64,000 nt of DNA from Streptomyces sp. NRRL S-37 (GTDB taxonomy: Bacteria; Actinomycetota; Actinomycetes; Streptomycetales; Streptomycetaceae), in contig NZ_JOIZ01000020.1 of assembly GCF_000721605.1 (NCBI RefSeq), forward strand, positions 62,001 through 126,000. Reading direction: 5' to 3'. Both the position numbers and the translations under genes were made by a program. A model generated the notes under the pieces. It was not told where the DNA came from. It worked only from the letters and a program-made list of their open reading frames with translations, and ran no database searches. This document shows positions 12,560 through 22,400 of this stretch, piece by piece; the first letter of the stretch is position 1, and each line of letters opens with the position of its first letter.

Positions 12560-14217
12560 CGGGTCTCCCCCGTGGTGTCGGCGGCTCGCCGGGAGCGTCC
12601 CACGGAACACCAGCGCGCTGCCTCGCAGTCGGAACAGTGGAAGTCCGGGGCGGGTTCGGCCGCGTAGGCCTCGTCGGCAGCCCAGCCGGTGGCGAGTTCG
12701 GCGATGACCTGCCGGGACCGGTCGAGGGTGAGGCCGTCACAGGGGTCGAGCTCCTCGAGGCGTGCTCCGTCCGGACGCAGCACTTCCAGCTCGACCCGAG
12801 AACGACGGGGGTCGCCGCCCAGCACGCCGGATGCCAGCAGAAGTACCGCCAAAGCCAGCTGGGGGAACGTCTCCACGAGGCTCCGCCGCTCCCCGAAGCG
12901 GTGTGCGGCGGTCTTCGTCTCGCGGACCACCACACCGCCGTCATCCGTATAAACCACATCGCAGGCGGCGATGACGACGACATCCGCCTGCTCGTCGTAC
13001 ACGGCGACGCGGCGCTGCGGCTCGACCCGCTCCGTGGCGGGCAGACCGTCCAGCGGACACAGGCCCCTGTGCGCGCGGATCATGGCACGGGCCGCGGGCG
13101 TTTCGGTCTCGTCGAGCCCCGGCAAGGTGTCGGGCAGCGGGATGTTCCGGCAGGGCACCAGCGGCCGTGCTTCATGGCATGTGTTGAGCCAGGCGTCGAC
13201 CGCACGGCCGCGCCGGATCGCCTCGTTCTCCGTCCGGCCGTCACGCAGCTTGAGCACTCTGGTCAGGTGGTATCCGGCCGGACAGTCCCGGTACGCCCGC
13301 AGGTCGGAGACGGAGACACTGCGCCGTTTGCGGGGGCGGGCCGGAACCGGCACACCGAGCAGGCCGGATGCACGAGGGAGGTCCCGGCAGCCGGCGAGCG
13401 CCTCGCATCGGACACAGTCCGACCCTGGACGCCGGCCTCGGCCGTCGGCCACCTTGGCCATCGGGCCACGCACGTGCAGGTCGAACAGCCGTTGCGCCTC
13501 CTTGGCATCCCAGTCGCCGAGCACGGCGGTGGAGCCGTCACGGAGCCCGACGCCGAGAACGCGGACCCTGCTCGGTTGCGGCTGCGGTGACGCGAGGGGT
13601 TCGGAGCGCTCCAGGTAGGGCGTTCGCGCCGGGACCCCTGTGGCGAGCACGTGTGCGGCGGCGATCACCTCCTGAAGCGAACGGTCCGTCTTCACCTGTC
13701 CGAGGGACGGAATCCAGAGTTCCCGGACCGTTCCGTCCGCGGACGCGTACTGCCGCCCCCAAGCGGTGCGTTCGTACTGGTCGGCACCCCGCGCGTCGAG
13801 GGCGTTCAATTTCTTTCCGCCCACCCAGCGCGGTTGCACGGGAGAGGTGGCCGGATGTCCGCAGGCCACGCGCGCCGACTGCTCCCGGTCACGCGCGGCA
13901 AGGAAGGTGCGGGCCGCTTCCCGTGCCCATTCCGCGTGTGCGCTTGAGCAGTTGCGGACGTGCCAGTGGTTCGCGGCGGCCTCGGCGATGGTCCTGCCCT
14001 CGTGCTCCACGGCGTCCAGCAGACGATCCATCGGCTGGAACACGAAGTCCTCGACCGGCTTACGACGGGAACGCCCGGGTTGCTGGACGAGCAGGGGGCG
14101 GGCCCGCAGTGCACGCCCTTCGGGACAAGCGTCGGCTTCTTCGCGCAACAGCGGCGGACCGATCCGGATCAGGGCGCCGTCGCCGTCCACTCCTGGCGGA
14201 TTCACCAGAACAGTCAC
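12556..14217 (-). CDS. RecB/Cas4-like PD-(D/E)XK nuclease with Fe-S cysteines, extra pPIWI-RE operon gene
   Basis: 553 residues from the GTG at 14217, with AAGGAGG 7 nt upstream; it is the first gene of the operon. The C-terminal half resembles the RecB-family nuclease of Cas4 and AddB: a lone Cys in YRDCPAGYHLTR near residue 309, Asp in AACDVVY, ExK in VVVRETKTAAH near 427, a Gln in the following helix (FPQLALAVLL), then CSDCEAARWC near 527-536. The N-terminal half ends in a very similar pattern, CVRCEALAGC near 265-275, after a stretch (SLGQVKTDRSLQEVIAAAHVLA) that resembles a degenerate active-site region. It may therefore be an internal duplication with one inactive copy. This gene is not part of the minimal pPIWI-RE cassette. 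Overlapping starts tie it to the REase and helicase, so it probably acts with them. Confidence 0.78.
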   Translation of the reverse strand: MTVLVNPPGVDGDGALIRIGPPLLREEADACPEGRALRARPLLVQQPGRSRRKPVEDFVFQPMDRLLDAVEHEGRTIAEAAANHWHVRNCSSAHAEWAREAARTFLAARDREQSARVACGHPATSPVQPRWVGGKKLNALDARGADQYERTAWGRQYASADGTVRELWIPSLGQVKTDRSLQEVIAAAHVLATGVPARTPYLERSEPLASPQPQPSRVRVLGVGLRDGSTAVLGDWDAKEAQRLFDLHVRGPMAKVADGRGRRPGSDCVRCEALAGCRDLPRASGLLGVPVPARPRKRRSVSVSDLRAYRDCPAGYHLTRVLKLRDGRTENEAIRRGRAVDAWLNTCHEARPLVPCRNIPLPDTLPGLDETETPAARAMIRAHRGLCPLDGLPATERVEPQRRVAVYDEQADVVVIAACDVVYTDDGGVVVRETKTAAHRFGERRSLVETFPQLALAVLLLASGVLGGDPRRSRVELEVLRPDGARLEELDPCDGLTLDRSRQVIAELATGWAADEAYAAEPAPDFHCSDCEAARWCSVGRSRRAADTTGETR

Positions 14218-14361
14218 GAGAGCGCCTCCTTGCGCCTCGACGAGCAGAACGTGTGCCAGAGTGACCTACGCTGTGAACTAAGTCAAATGACTTGATGCGA
14301 ACTGACGTGTCACCACTATCGTTGGATCGAACCGAAATTGACCACGAAGGAGGGCAGGAGG
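14218..14361. promoter_or_regulatory. Divergent promoter region with AAGTCA-AA-TGACTT palindrome
   Basis: This gap lies between the first gene of the pPIWI-RE operon (minus) and the second kinase (plus), so it should hold both promoters. A perfect inverted repeat, AAGTCA and TGACTT separated by AA, lies at 14280-14293. It sits in locally AT-rich sequence (aactaagtcaaatgacttgatg). Its position between two start sites fits an operator that could control both directions. Confidence 0.5.
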
Positions 14362-15867
14362 ATGGAGTCCGGGAAGGTGTTCGCCGGGAGATTCGAGATC
14401 ACGGGCGGTCCGCGCAGCGGAGGGATGGGCAGCGTGTACCGGGCGCTGGACCCGACGACGGGACGGACCGTCGCCGTGAAGTTCCTGGCTCGCACCTTCT
14501 GGGAAGGACCGGCCGGCCACGGCGGCGCACGCCCCGGCGCGAACGACTTCAAGCGGTTCGAACGAGAGCGTGCGATGCACGAAAAACTGGGCGGCCAGGG
14601 GGTTCCCCGCCTCGTGGACTACGACTTCGCGTGCGGAAGGCCCTATCTCGTCACGGAGTTCGTCGAGGGGAAGAATCTCCGTGACTTCCTCGTCACCCAT
14701 CGTCCTACGACGACCGCCACCGTCGCCGTCATCGTCCAGGTGCTCCGCATCCTGACGCGCGTGCACGCCGCCGGCGTCGTCCATCGCGATGTCAAGCCGC
14801 ACAACATCGTTCTGGCCGACGACGGCACCGCGCATCTGGTCGACTTCGGCATCGCTCTTCCGACCGACCCCGACGCGACCCGGCACACCGAGGGCCGGAC
14901 CCCCGGCAGCATCGGGTACAAAGCTCCGGAGATCATCCTCGGCGAGCGCAACCCAGGACCGGCAGCCGACGTCTACGGCGTCGGCTGCACCCTGTTCCGG
15001 CTGGTCACCGGGGAGCATGTGTTCATGATGAGCAGCCCCGACCACATGATCGAGTGGCACCACTGCGAAACCCCCGCCCCGCGCCTGGACGCCTTCGCCG
15101 GCGGACTCCCGAACGGCCTCGTCGACCTCGCCGCACGGATGCTCGACAAGGATCCCGCCGCACGTCCTACCGCCGCAGAGGCCGAAACGACCCTTCAGCC
15201 GTTCCTTCCCCGGCCTGGCGCCCCGGCCCCACGCCCGGTCCTGGTGCCGGACCCCACCGCACCGTTCAGGGCCGGGAGCACTACGACGGCCGGCGTGTCC
15301 GACACCCGAACCCGCCAGGCGGCTGCCGCCGGCCGGCGTCGGCCCACAGTTCTCCGACCGTCATCGGTCGGGCCCACCCGAGCCGGTCTGCGATCCCTGA
15401 TCGCGCAGACAGAGGCCGAACTGACCGAACACGGACCGGGACCGTACGTGCAGCAGCTCGCGCGGTGCCTGCCGGACGCCCGGAACCACTGGGGCAGACG
15501 CGACCCGGATGTGCTCCGGGCACTACTCCTCCGCGCCGACGCCGCCCGCCTTTCGGGGGACTGGCCAGGCGCCGGTTCCCACTACCGCGCGGTGGCGCGC
15601 GAGATGGCGGGCGCCACCGTGGGAACGGCAGGACACGTTCTGGCTCTGGAGGCCCGGATCGGGGCGGCCGAGTGCGCGGTCCCGGAAGAGGACGACGCAC
15701 GCGGTGCCCTGCGCTCCTGGGAACGCGTCGTCCTGGAGGCATGCACACTCCTGCCGGAGGTGCCCGACCGACTCGTACGCCGCTGCCGCGAGGTGGCTCA
15801 GGAACTGGCCGAGTGGGGACACACGGAGGTCGTCGAGACGCTGCTCGAAAGGCTTCCTGACAGCTGA
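14362..15867 (+). CDS. Serine/threonine protein kinase with C-terminal helical domain
   Basis: 501 residues from the ATG at 14362, chosen because AAGGAGG lies 8 nt upstream; an in-frame TTG at 14338 would add 8 residues. The kinase domain covers about residues 6-285: glycine loop RSGGMGSVYRA, VAVKFL, HRDVKPHN, DFG in LVDFGIAL, and APEIILG. A proline-rich linker follows, then about 170 mostly helical residues (from about 335) that look like a TPR-type or similar helical domain. No membrane segment is seen, so it should be cytoplasmic. It is divergent from the pPIWI-RE operon and convergent with the methylase gene (56 nt between stops). Together with the kinase at 3552 it brackets the operon, which suggests phosphorylation-based control of the system; this is inference. 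Confidence 0.85.
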   Translation: MESGKVFAGRFEITGGPRSGGMGSVYRALDPTTGRTVAVKFLARTFWEGPAGHGGARPGANDFKRFERERAMHEKLGGQGVPRLVDYDFACGRPYLVTEFVEGKNLRDFLVTHRPTTTATVAVIVQVLRILTRVHAAGVVHRDVKPHNIVLADDGTAHLVDFGIALPTDPDATRHTEGRTPGSIGYKAPEIILGERNPGPAADVYGVGCTLFRLVTGEHVFMMSSPDHMIEWHHCETPAPRLDAFAGGLPNGLVDLAARMLDKDPAARPTAAEAETTLQPFLPRPGAPAPRPVLVPDPTAPFRAGSTTTAGVSDTRTRQAAAAGRRRPTVLRPSSVGPTRAGLRSLIAQTEAELTEHGPGPYVQQLARCLPDARNHWGRRDPDVLRALLLRADAARLSGDWPGAGSHYRAVAREMAGATVGTAGHVLALEARIGAAECAVPEEDDARGALRSWERVVLEACTLLPEVPDRLVRRCREVAQELAEWGHTEVVETLLERLPDS

Positions 15868-15923
15868 TCGGGGACGCGTTCTCCCGGTGTCACAGGTGGT
15901 GACCTGCGTCGTGTGGCACATCC

Positions 15924-17936
15924 TCATCCACCGGTCAGCCCGCCGCCCGCCAACAGTCCGGCGAGAACGTCCCCCAGAGCTTCGCTCACCGAACTCATCT
16001 CCGCCGCGGCATGCTGGAACTCGACCAGTTGCCGGTGGATTTCACCATGGCGCCGCTGCTCCTCCAGGGGCAATCGCAGCGCCCGCAGACGTCGCACGTC
16101 GATGCGGGACGACGCCGACGCATGCGTACCCGCGCGCCGCGCGTTCGAACGCACCCGGAGGCATGCCGCCAGGAAGAACGGGTCGAGGCGTCCGGGGTCG
16201 ACACGCAATCGATGCAGATGGGGCCCCAGTACTGTGGGTGCTTTGATCTCCACCCAGGCGTCGTATCCCTGCGTGGCGCCCACAACCACCACATCGCCGA
16301 ATGCGGTGATCGTGAGTTCCCCTTTCCCGTGCAGGCGCTCCACATCCTCAGGAGTCATCCACTGCTGACCGCCGTGCCCCTCACTCATGAGCAAGGGGGT
16401 GAGAGTCGGCACCGCTTCATCAGGCCGGGGACCGCGCTGAAGCAAGTCGGCGGGCAAAGGAGTTCCCGCGGCCAGAGTGACCGCACCCGTCTGCTCGAGC
16501 TCGGCCACACTCACATCGAGGCGGTCACCCGGCTCACGCATCACGGTGAGCGCGCGGAGCACCTGGCTGCTGTCACGCAACGCCAGCAATGCGGCGTCGA
16601 AATCCGTCCATGACCGGCGTAGATCCACAGCAGTGGCGGCCGCCGTGGCAGGCACGTGCCGGGCCGGCGTGAGATCGGTCTCGTCACCGAGCAGGTCCAG
16701 CACCGGAACCACGACCGTCCCCTCGGCCGCGTCACCTCTGAGTCCGGCCAGGATCCGATCGCGCACGGCGTCCCAGTCCACGGCTTGACCGCGTCCTGTA
16801 GGTGGAGTGTGGCGACAATCGGCCGTGTCCACGAACAAGGCAGAAGAAGCAGTGTGTTCCCCCGCTGGTGAACCCAACAGCCAGAGATGAAGCCCCACTC
16901 CATAAGGCTGGGCCGCGCCGGCCGGTAGCGCCACCACCATGCGGACCGCACCCGCGCGGACGAGCCCGGCCCGGATGCGCCGCCCGGCGCGACGCGAGGC
17001 GACGGCCGGCGGCAGCAGTACGACGGCCAGACCCTCCGGGCCCAGCAAGGAGAGAATGTGCTGAACCCAAGCCAATTCGGGCTCGGTCCGGGGTGGCTGC
17101 CCGAATTGCCAGCGTCGGTCGGTGGCGAGTTCGCCGTGCCCCCAGTCCCGCTCGTTGGAAGGCGGATTGCACAGAACCAGGTCCGCATCGGCTTGGGACA
17201 GAGGATCGTCTCGCAGCGTGTCGGCCGCCAGCACCTTGTGCTCTGTTTCCGGCGCTTCCAAGGCCAGCCAGGCTTCCGCCAGCCTCACGAGAACAGGGTC
17301 ACGGTCATGACCGACCAGTTCGAGGCTGTCCTCACCCGCCCACCTACGAGCCGCTGCGACGAGCAGCCCTCCGGTGCCGCAAGCCGGATCGACGACAGAA
17401 CGCACACGTTCTCCGGCCCGCGCCACCTGCGCGATTTCCGTCATGAGATCGGCGAGGGGCGGCGGAGTCGTGGCGATCTGTCGCACATGCGTGCCGAGCC
17501 AGCGCGTCAGGAGGAAACGAAATCCACTGCTTCCACTCTCGCCGTCCTTCCGCGCCAGGCGAAGGGCTTCCTCTGCCAGAGCCCGCTCTGGCCCTGTCAC
17601 ATCCGATGCGGCGTAATCCGCCGACACCACACCACCCTTGCTCAACTGCATGCCCACATGAGCGATGAGGAGTCCCATGCGGTCCCGGTCACCCAAGTCC
17701 TCGATACGAGGCCACAAACGCTCCCAGCCACTGGCGACAGTGTCGCCCTTTCCATGCCTGGTCAGCCACTCCTCGACCGAGTCGAGGGAGAACTGCGGAC
17801 TGGCGTCCGTGCCGGCCACCGGGGACGGGAAGTCATCATGCCGCCGACGCCAGTTGCTGACGGCTGCACGCCCCACACCAGCGAGCCGGGCGATGCCGGC
17901 CAGTGTCACGGTCACCGACTCGTCGTGCTGGGCCAT
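15924..17936 (-). CDS. Fused HTH - N6-adenine DNA methyltransferase - HsdS-like specificity protein
   Basis: 670 residues. The first 55 or so form a helix-turn-helix (GIARLAGVGRAAVSNWRRRH). The middle is a type I-like adenine methyltransferase: SAM motif I DPACGTGGLL near residue 183, and catalytic motif IV NPPS in LVLCNPPSNERDWG near 260. The C-terminal ~200 residues look like one HsdS target-recognition half: GDVVVVGATQGYDAW, LDPFFLAACLRVRSN, IDVRRLRALRLPLEEQRRHGE, then a coiled-coil-like end. It probably modifies adenine in host DNA at a specific site. No HsdR lies nearby, so it may protect against the island's own nucleases or pair with the helicase at 1-3327. Position inside the island supports this, but the partner is inferred. 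Confidence 0.82.
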   Translation of the reverse strand: MAQHDESVTVTLAGIARLAGVGRAAVSNWRRRHDDFPSPVAGTDASPQFSLDSVEEWLTRHGKGDTVASGWERLWPRIEDLGDRDRMGLLIAHVGMQLSKGGVVSADYAASDVTGPERALAEEALRLARKDGESGSSGFRFLLTRWLGTHVRQIATTPPPLADLMTEIAQVARAGERVRSVVDPACGTGGLLVAAARRWAGEDSLELVGHDRDPVLVRLAEAWLALEAPETEHKVLAADTLRDDPLSQADADLVLCNPPSNERDWGHGELATDRRWQFGQPPRTEPELAWVQHILSLLGPEGLAVVLLPPAVASRRAGRRIRAGLVRAGAVRMVVALPAGAAQPYGVGLHLWLLGSPAGEHTASSALFVDTADCRHTPPTGRGQAVDWDAVRDRILAGLRGDAAEGTVVVPVLDLLGDETDLTPARHVPATAAATAVDLRRSWTDFDAALLALRDSSQVLRALTVMREPGDRLDVSVAELEQTGAVTLAAGTPLPADLLQRGPRPDEAVPTLTPLLMSEGHGGQQWMTPEDVERLHGKGELTITAFGDVVVVGATQGYDAWVEIKAPTVLGPHLHRLRVDPGRLDPFFLAACLRVRSNARRAGTHASASSRIDVRRLRALRLPLEEQRRHGEIHRQLVEFQHAAAEMSSVSEALGDVLAGLLAGGGLTGG

Positions 17937-18159
17937 GGCGTCCTTCCGGTCTCATGGATGTCTCAATATCGCCGGGCAACGGTACGCCACAGCACTCCGT
18001 TTCGCACACATTCTCGTGAGCGACTTATTGACTGAGTTTTCACAGTACCCCGGCGGCAAGAAACGGCCACCAGACCGACGCCGACCTGCGTTCATGGGGA
18101 GGCAGCGACTGTCGTCGTCGGCGAGTCCGCCAACGTAGTCCGCGGGGCGCCTGAACCCT

Positions 18160-19449
18160 TTACCCGAGGTCCTCCAGGAGCAGGTCCAGTGCCGCCTCCT
18201 CGTGCAGGGCGATGCCCAACGCCTCCATGGCGGACGCCAGTTCCGGGTCCCACGCGGCCTCCACCGGCGGGCCGGTGAGGGGGAGGTGCGGGGTGCCGTG
18301 CCGCTGGACCCGGGTCGCCAGGTGTTCGTAGTCGGGGGCGCGCATGCGCCACGGGTCGGCGGCGTAGCGCCGGGTGACGCGGTTGGCGAGGGTGATGCCG
18401 GGCCAGTCGAAGTCGCCGTGGTAGGCGAAGGCGCAGCCGGACGCCGCCAGGGCGTCGAGGAGGGTGAGGACGACCGTCGTCGCGCTGCCCGAGGTGCACA
18501 CCAGGGGTGCGGTGCGGGCGGTGCCGGCGGCGGCCTCGATCACGCGGGGGTTCTCGCAGACGTGGACCCGGGTGCCGGGTGGCATCGTCAGGTGGAGGGC
18601 GCGCAGGTCGCGCAGGGTCAGGTGGGTTTCCCTGTGGTGGTCGGCGCGCTCGCGCAGGGCCGTCTCCTGCCAGGTGCCGCCGGTGGGGCGCAGGCCGTAG
18701 GTGAGGACCGTGCTGGAGACCTCGTCCGGGAGGACCGAGGCCGCGCGCCACAGGGCGCGGCGGGCGGGGGCGTCGGTGGGGAACTCGGTGTCGTGCGCCA
18801 GGGCTATGCCGCGCAGGACCAGCCGGGACAGCAGGGTGCCGTCGTCCAGGCCGTGGGCGGAGCCGGTGGCGCGGGTGGCCAGTTCGCCTCGGCCCCAGGA
18901 GACGGGGGTGGGGTGCTCCGGAAAGAGGGTCGCCAGGGTGCGGATGGCCTGGGTGACGACCGTGGTCGCGGTGTGCGGGTCCTGGCGGGTGAGGGTGCCG
19001 CCGCGACGCAGGTCCTCCAGCCACCGCTCCGTCCAGGGCCGGTCCGCCAGGGAGGTGGCTTCCAGCTCCGCCCGGGCCGTCGACCAGACGCGGGCCCGTT
19101 CGGACGCCGACGCGTCGCGGAGCGCCCTGCGGTCCGTCAGGGGCGGGCCCAGCGCCTCCAGGGTCGCGGCCAGGCCCCGGCCGGCCGCGCTGGCGCGCAG
19201 GCGGGCGTCCAGGTCGGGGAGGCCCACCGTGGCGGTGGGGCCCGTGACGGGTCTGGCCAGGAGGAGGGAGAGGGCCTCGCGTTCCGGTGCGTCCAGGTGC
19301 TGGAGCCTCGTGGTGCCGGTGGGCTGGAGGCCGTTGCGTTCGAGGCGGGCGCGGGCGGCCGTCCAGAGGCGGGTGAGGCCCGGACGGGTGAGGAAGGCGA
19401 GGGTTTCCGCGTCCAGGGGGCCTTCGCCCGCGCGTCCGGGGCCGCTCAT
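18160..19449 (-). CDS. jetD: Wadjet type II nuclease subunit JetD (DUF2399/TIGR02679)
   Basis: 429 residues from the ATG at 19449, which overlaps the jetC stop as ATGA. Family motifs are clear: VHVCENPRVIEAAA, PLVCTSG, AYHGDFDWPGITLANRV (the acidic toprim-type DFDW motif near residue 330), DPWRMRAPDYE, and a C-terminal AWDPELASAMEALGIALHEE. In Wadjet, JetD is the topoisomerase VI-like subunit that cuts closed circular plasmids once the SMC-like complex has extruded them. It is the last gene of a complete jetABCD set. The gap to the methylase start is 223 nt, so Wadjet and the pPIWI-RE island are adjacent but separate units. Confidence 0.92.
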   Translation of the reverse strand: MSGPGRAGEGPLDAETLAFLTRPGLTRLWTAARARLERNGLQPTGTTRLQHLDAPEREALSLLLARPVTGPTATVGLPDLDARLRASAAGRGLAATLEALGPPLTDRRALRDASASERARVWSTARAELEATSLADRPWTERWLEDLRRGGTLTRQDPHTATTVVTQAIRTLATLFPEHPTPVSWGRGELATRATGSAHGLDDGTLLSRLVLRGIALAHDTEFPTDAPARRALWRAASVLPDEVSSTVLTYGLRPTGGTWQETALRERADHHRETHLTLRDLRALHLTMPPGTRVHVCENPRVIEAAAGTARTAPLVCTSGSATTVVLTLLDALAASGCAFAYHGDFDWPGITLANRVTRRYAADPWRMRAPDYEHLATRVQRHGTPHLPLTGPPVEAAWDPELASAMEALGIALHEEAALDLLLEDLG

Positions 19450-22400
19450 ACCGGCATCAGTCTCCGCTGCCGCCCGTTCCACGTGTAGTGGAGCGTCGCC
19501 ACGCCCCGTACGTGCGGGTCGCGCAGGCACTCGTAGATGTGCAGGGACGGCACGTCGGGCCAGTTGCCGATCAGGCGTTCGCTGGTGAGGACGAAGTCGA
19601 GGTCCAGGTCGACCAGGATGCGGCCGAGGCGGGCGTGCGTGGGCTCGTCGACCTTGGCGAACGCGTCGTCGAGGAGGATGAGGCGGGGGGTGTGCGGGGC
19701 GGCGTCGGCGAGGCCGGTGAAGTGCGCCGCCGCCGCGGCGAAGAGGACCAGGTAGGACAGGACCCGCTGTTCGCCCTGGCTCAGACCGGTACGGCCGGAG
19801 AGCTTGCGGCGGCTGCCCGGCGCCGCGTCGTCCACCACCCAGGGAGTGAAGGTGAACCAGTCCCGGTAGTCCAGGGCGGTGCGCAGGTGCGCCGCGTATC
19901 CGGCGGCCGGGTCGGCGCGGCGGGCGTCCTCGATGCGGCGCTGGAGGACCTCGCGGAGCCGGTCGGACTGCTCACGGGTGCGCAGGCCCGAGGGGCTGCG
20001 CAGGAGGTCGACGGCCGCCTTGACGTCCGCCTCCACGCCGTCGGCCAGTTTCCAGTCGAGGGCGACGCCCAGGCCGTGGGACGTGCGGACCGTGGCGAGG
20101 GTGGTGTTGAGGGCGGTGACCAGGGCTCCCGCGGCCAGGACCTGTGCGGACAGGTGGTCGCCCAGCTCTCCGGTCAGGAAGCGCTGGAAGACGTCGCGTT
20201 CGCGTTCCGTCAGACGGTCGCGTGCCTCGGCGGCCTCGGCCGCGATGCGTTCGCCGACCTCGGCGATGTCCCGCGGGCCCTGGTCGTCGACGAGCCGGCA
20301 CAGCTTGACGCCGTCGCTCTCCTCGATGGTCGCGTCGTAGCCGCCGGAGAGCTGGTCGCGCAGGTCGGTGTGGCGGTTGAGGAGGGTGGTGTCGGAGACG
20401 TCGTGGCGTTCGGCGTCCAGGCCGCGGCGCACGGCGTCGGTCAGCAGGCCCAGGGCCGTGATGCGCTCCCGCACGCCTTGGTGGACGGGGTCCGGGGACT
20501 TCAGGGCCGCTCCCCCGTCCGCGCCGGTGTCGAGGCCCGCCCCCTTCAGTACGCCCGGCAGCGCGAGGGCCGCGCGCAGTCTCCTGCCGCGGGCCAGCGT
20601 CTCGGTCTCCTGCGCGGCGAGGGCCTCGTGCCGTTTCCGCTCGTCCTCCTCGGCCCGTACGCGCAGGTCGTGCGCGTCGTCGCGGTCCCGCCGGGCGGGC
20701 GGCAGCTGGCGTCCCACCGCGTCCAGACGGCGCTGCGCGTCGGCCTCCGCGGCGAGGATCTCCTGCTCCGTGGCGCCGAGGGCCTCCTCCAGGGCGCGGA
20801 CGGTGCGGCGGGCGGCCTCCAGGCGGCCCAGGGGCTCGGCGTAGTCCGCCTCGGTCTCCCGGCGGGCCGAGGCGGCGCGCTCGTAGTCGGTGCGGCTGCC
20901 GTGGTGGTTCTCGGCCGTGGACAGGACCGCGCGGATCCGCCGCCGCAGTTGCCGCGTGCCCTGTCCGAGGCGGTCGAGGGCCAGGCGGACCGTTTCGAGT
21001 GCGGCCGGGTCCGCCGGGAGGCCCTGGGCGTTCGCCGTCGCCTCGGCCTCGCGCCGGGCGGCGACCGCGCGGGCACGCGCCTGGTGCGCCTCGCGGGCGG
21101 CGGCGGACGCCTGCGCGGCGAGGGACTCGACGGCGCGTTCGGCCTCGGCGGTACGGGCCCACGCGTCCGTCAGTCCACGGGCCGAGGGCGGCCGGCGCAG
21201 GGTGCGGTCGACCTGGTCGCGGTGGTCGGTGAGGATGCGCAGGGCGTGCCGGCGCTCCTCCAGCTCGCCCTCCACCTCGCTCAGCCTGTGGTCGATGTCC
21301 GCCAGGGTGCGGCGGCGGGTCTCCGCGCGCACCTCCGCGCCGACGTATTCGGCGGTCCGCTTGGTGTGGCGGCCGCGGGCGATGCCGAGCCGCCAGGAGC
21401 CGTCGGTGCCGATCGCGGTGTGCGGTGCGGTCCGCGCGCCGGCGGCGGGGGCGGGGGCTCCGTCCTCGGTGAGGGCCACCGTCTCCAGGAGGTGTCGCAC
21501 CTGCTCCGTCGTCACCCCGCTGTCCGGTGCGGCGACGGGCCGCAGCACCCGGGCAAGCGTCGGACCGGGCACGGGTGTTCCGGGGAGCAGGAGGGTGTCC
21601 CGGGTGGCCGGGTCGAGGACCGTGCCGTCGGCGCGCACCCAGGCGTCGAGCAGACCGCTCGCCTCCAGCGCGGCCTCCAGCCCGGCCCGCGCGTCCGGTT
21701 CCAGGCCGGGGGCGAAGTCCAGCAGGCGGTACAGGGGTGCCCCGGTGCCGGGTGTGCGGGGTGCCGCGCGGTGGGGCGGGGGCGGGGGTTCGGGGTCGGT
21801 GCGGCGCTCCCACTGCTCGCGCCGGTGCCGCAGGTCGCCGCGTTCGGTGTCCAGTGCGCGGACGGTCAGGGCGAGGGTGTCGCGTTCCTCGGCCAGGTCC
21901 GCCAGCCAGGGGTCGACGGCGGATCCGGCGGTGTCGGCCACCTCGTCGGGGGTGTGGGCGGGCAGCGGGCCGTCGGCCGGGTCGTGCGTGACGAGGGCGA
22001 GGACGTCGTCCAGGGGCAGGCCGGTGAGTTTCCGCAGGTGGCCGGTCCACGTCCGGGCGGCGTCCGCGTACGCCTCCGACTCGCGCACGGTCTCCTGCCG
22101 GCGCTGTCCGGCCCGGGTGCGCGCGTGTTCCACCTGTTCCTCCAGGCGCTCCCGGGTGGCGTCGGCCTCGTCCGCCTCCCGGTGGGCCGTCTCCGACCGC
22201 CCGATGAGGGCGTCCAGTTCGGTGACGAAGCGGACGCGGTTCTTGATCAGCGGCTGTGCGGCGCCGAGCCGGGCGTCCCAGGCGTGCAGCGCGGTGACGC
22301 AGAGTTCGGTGTCGACCGCCAGCACCTCGCTGCGCCGGACCAGGTGGAAGTCGCCTCCCGGGGCGGTCAGTTCCGCCGTGGTGGCGGGTGCGACCGGGGC

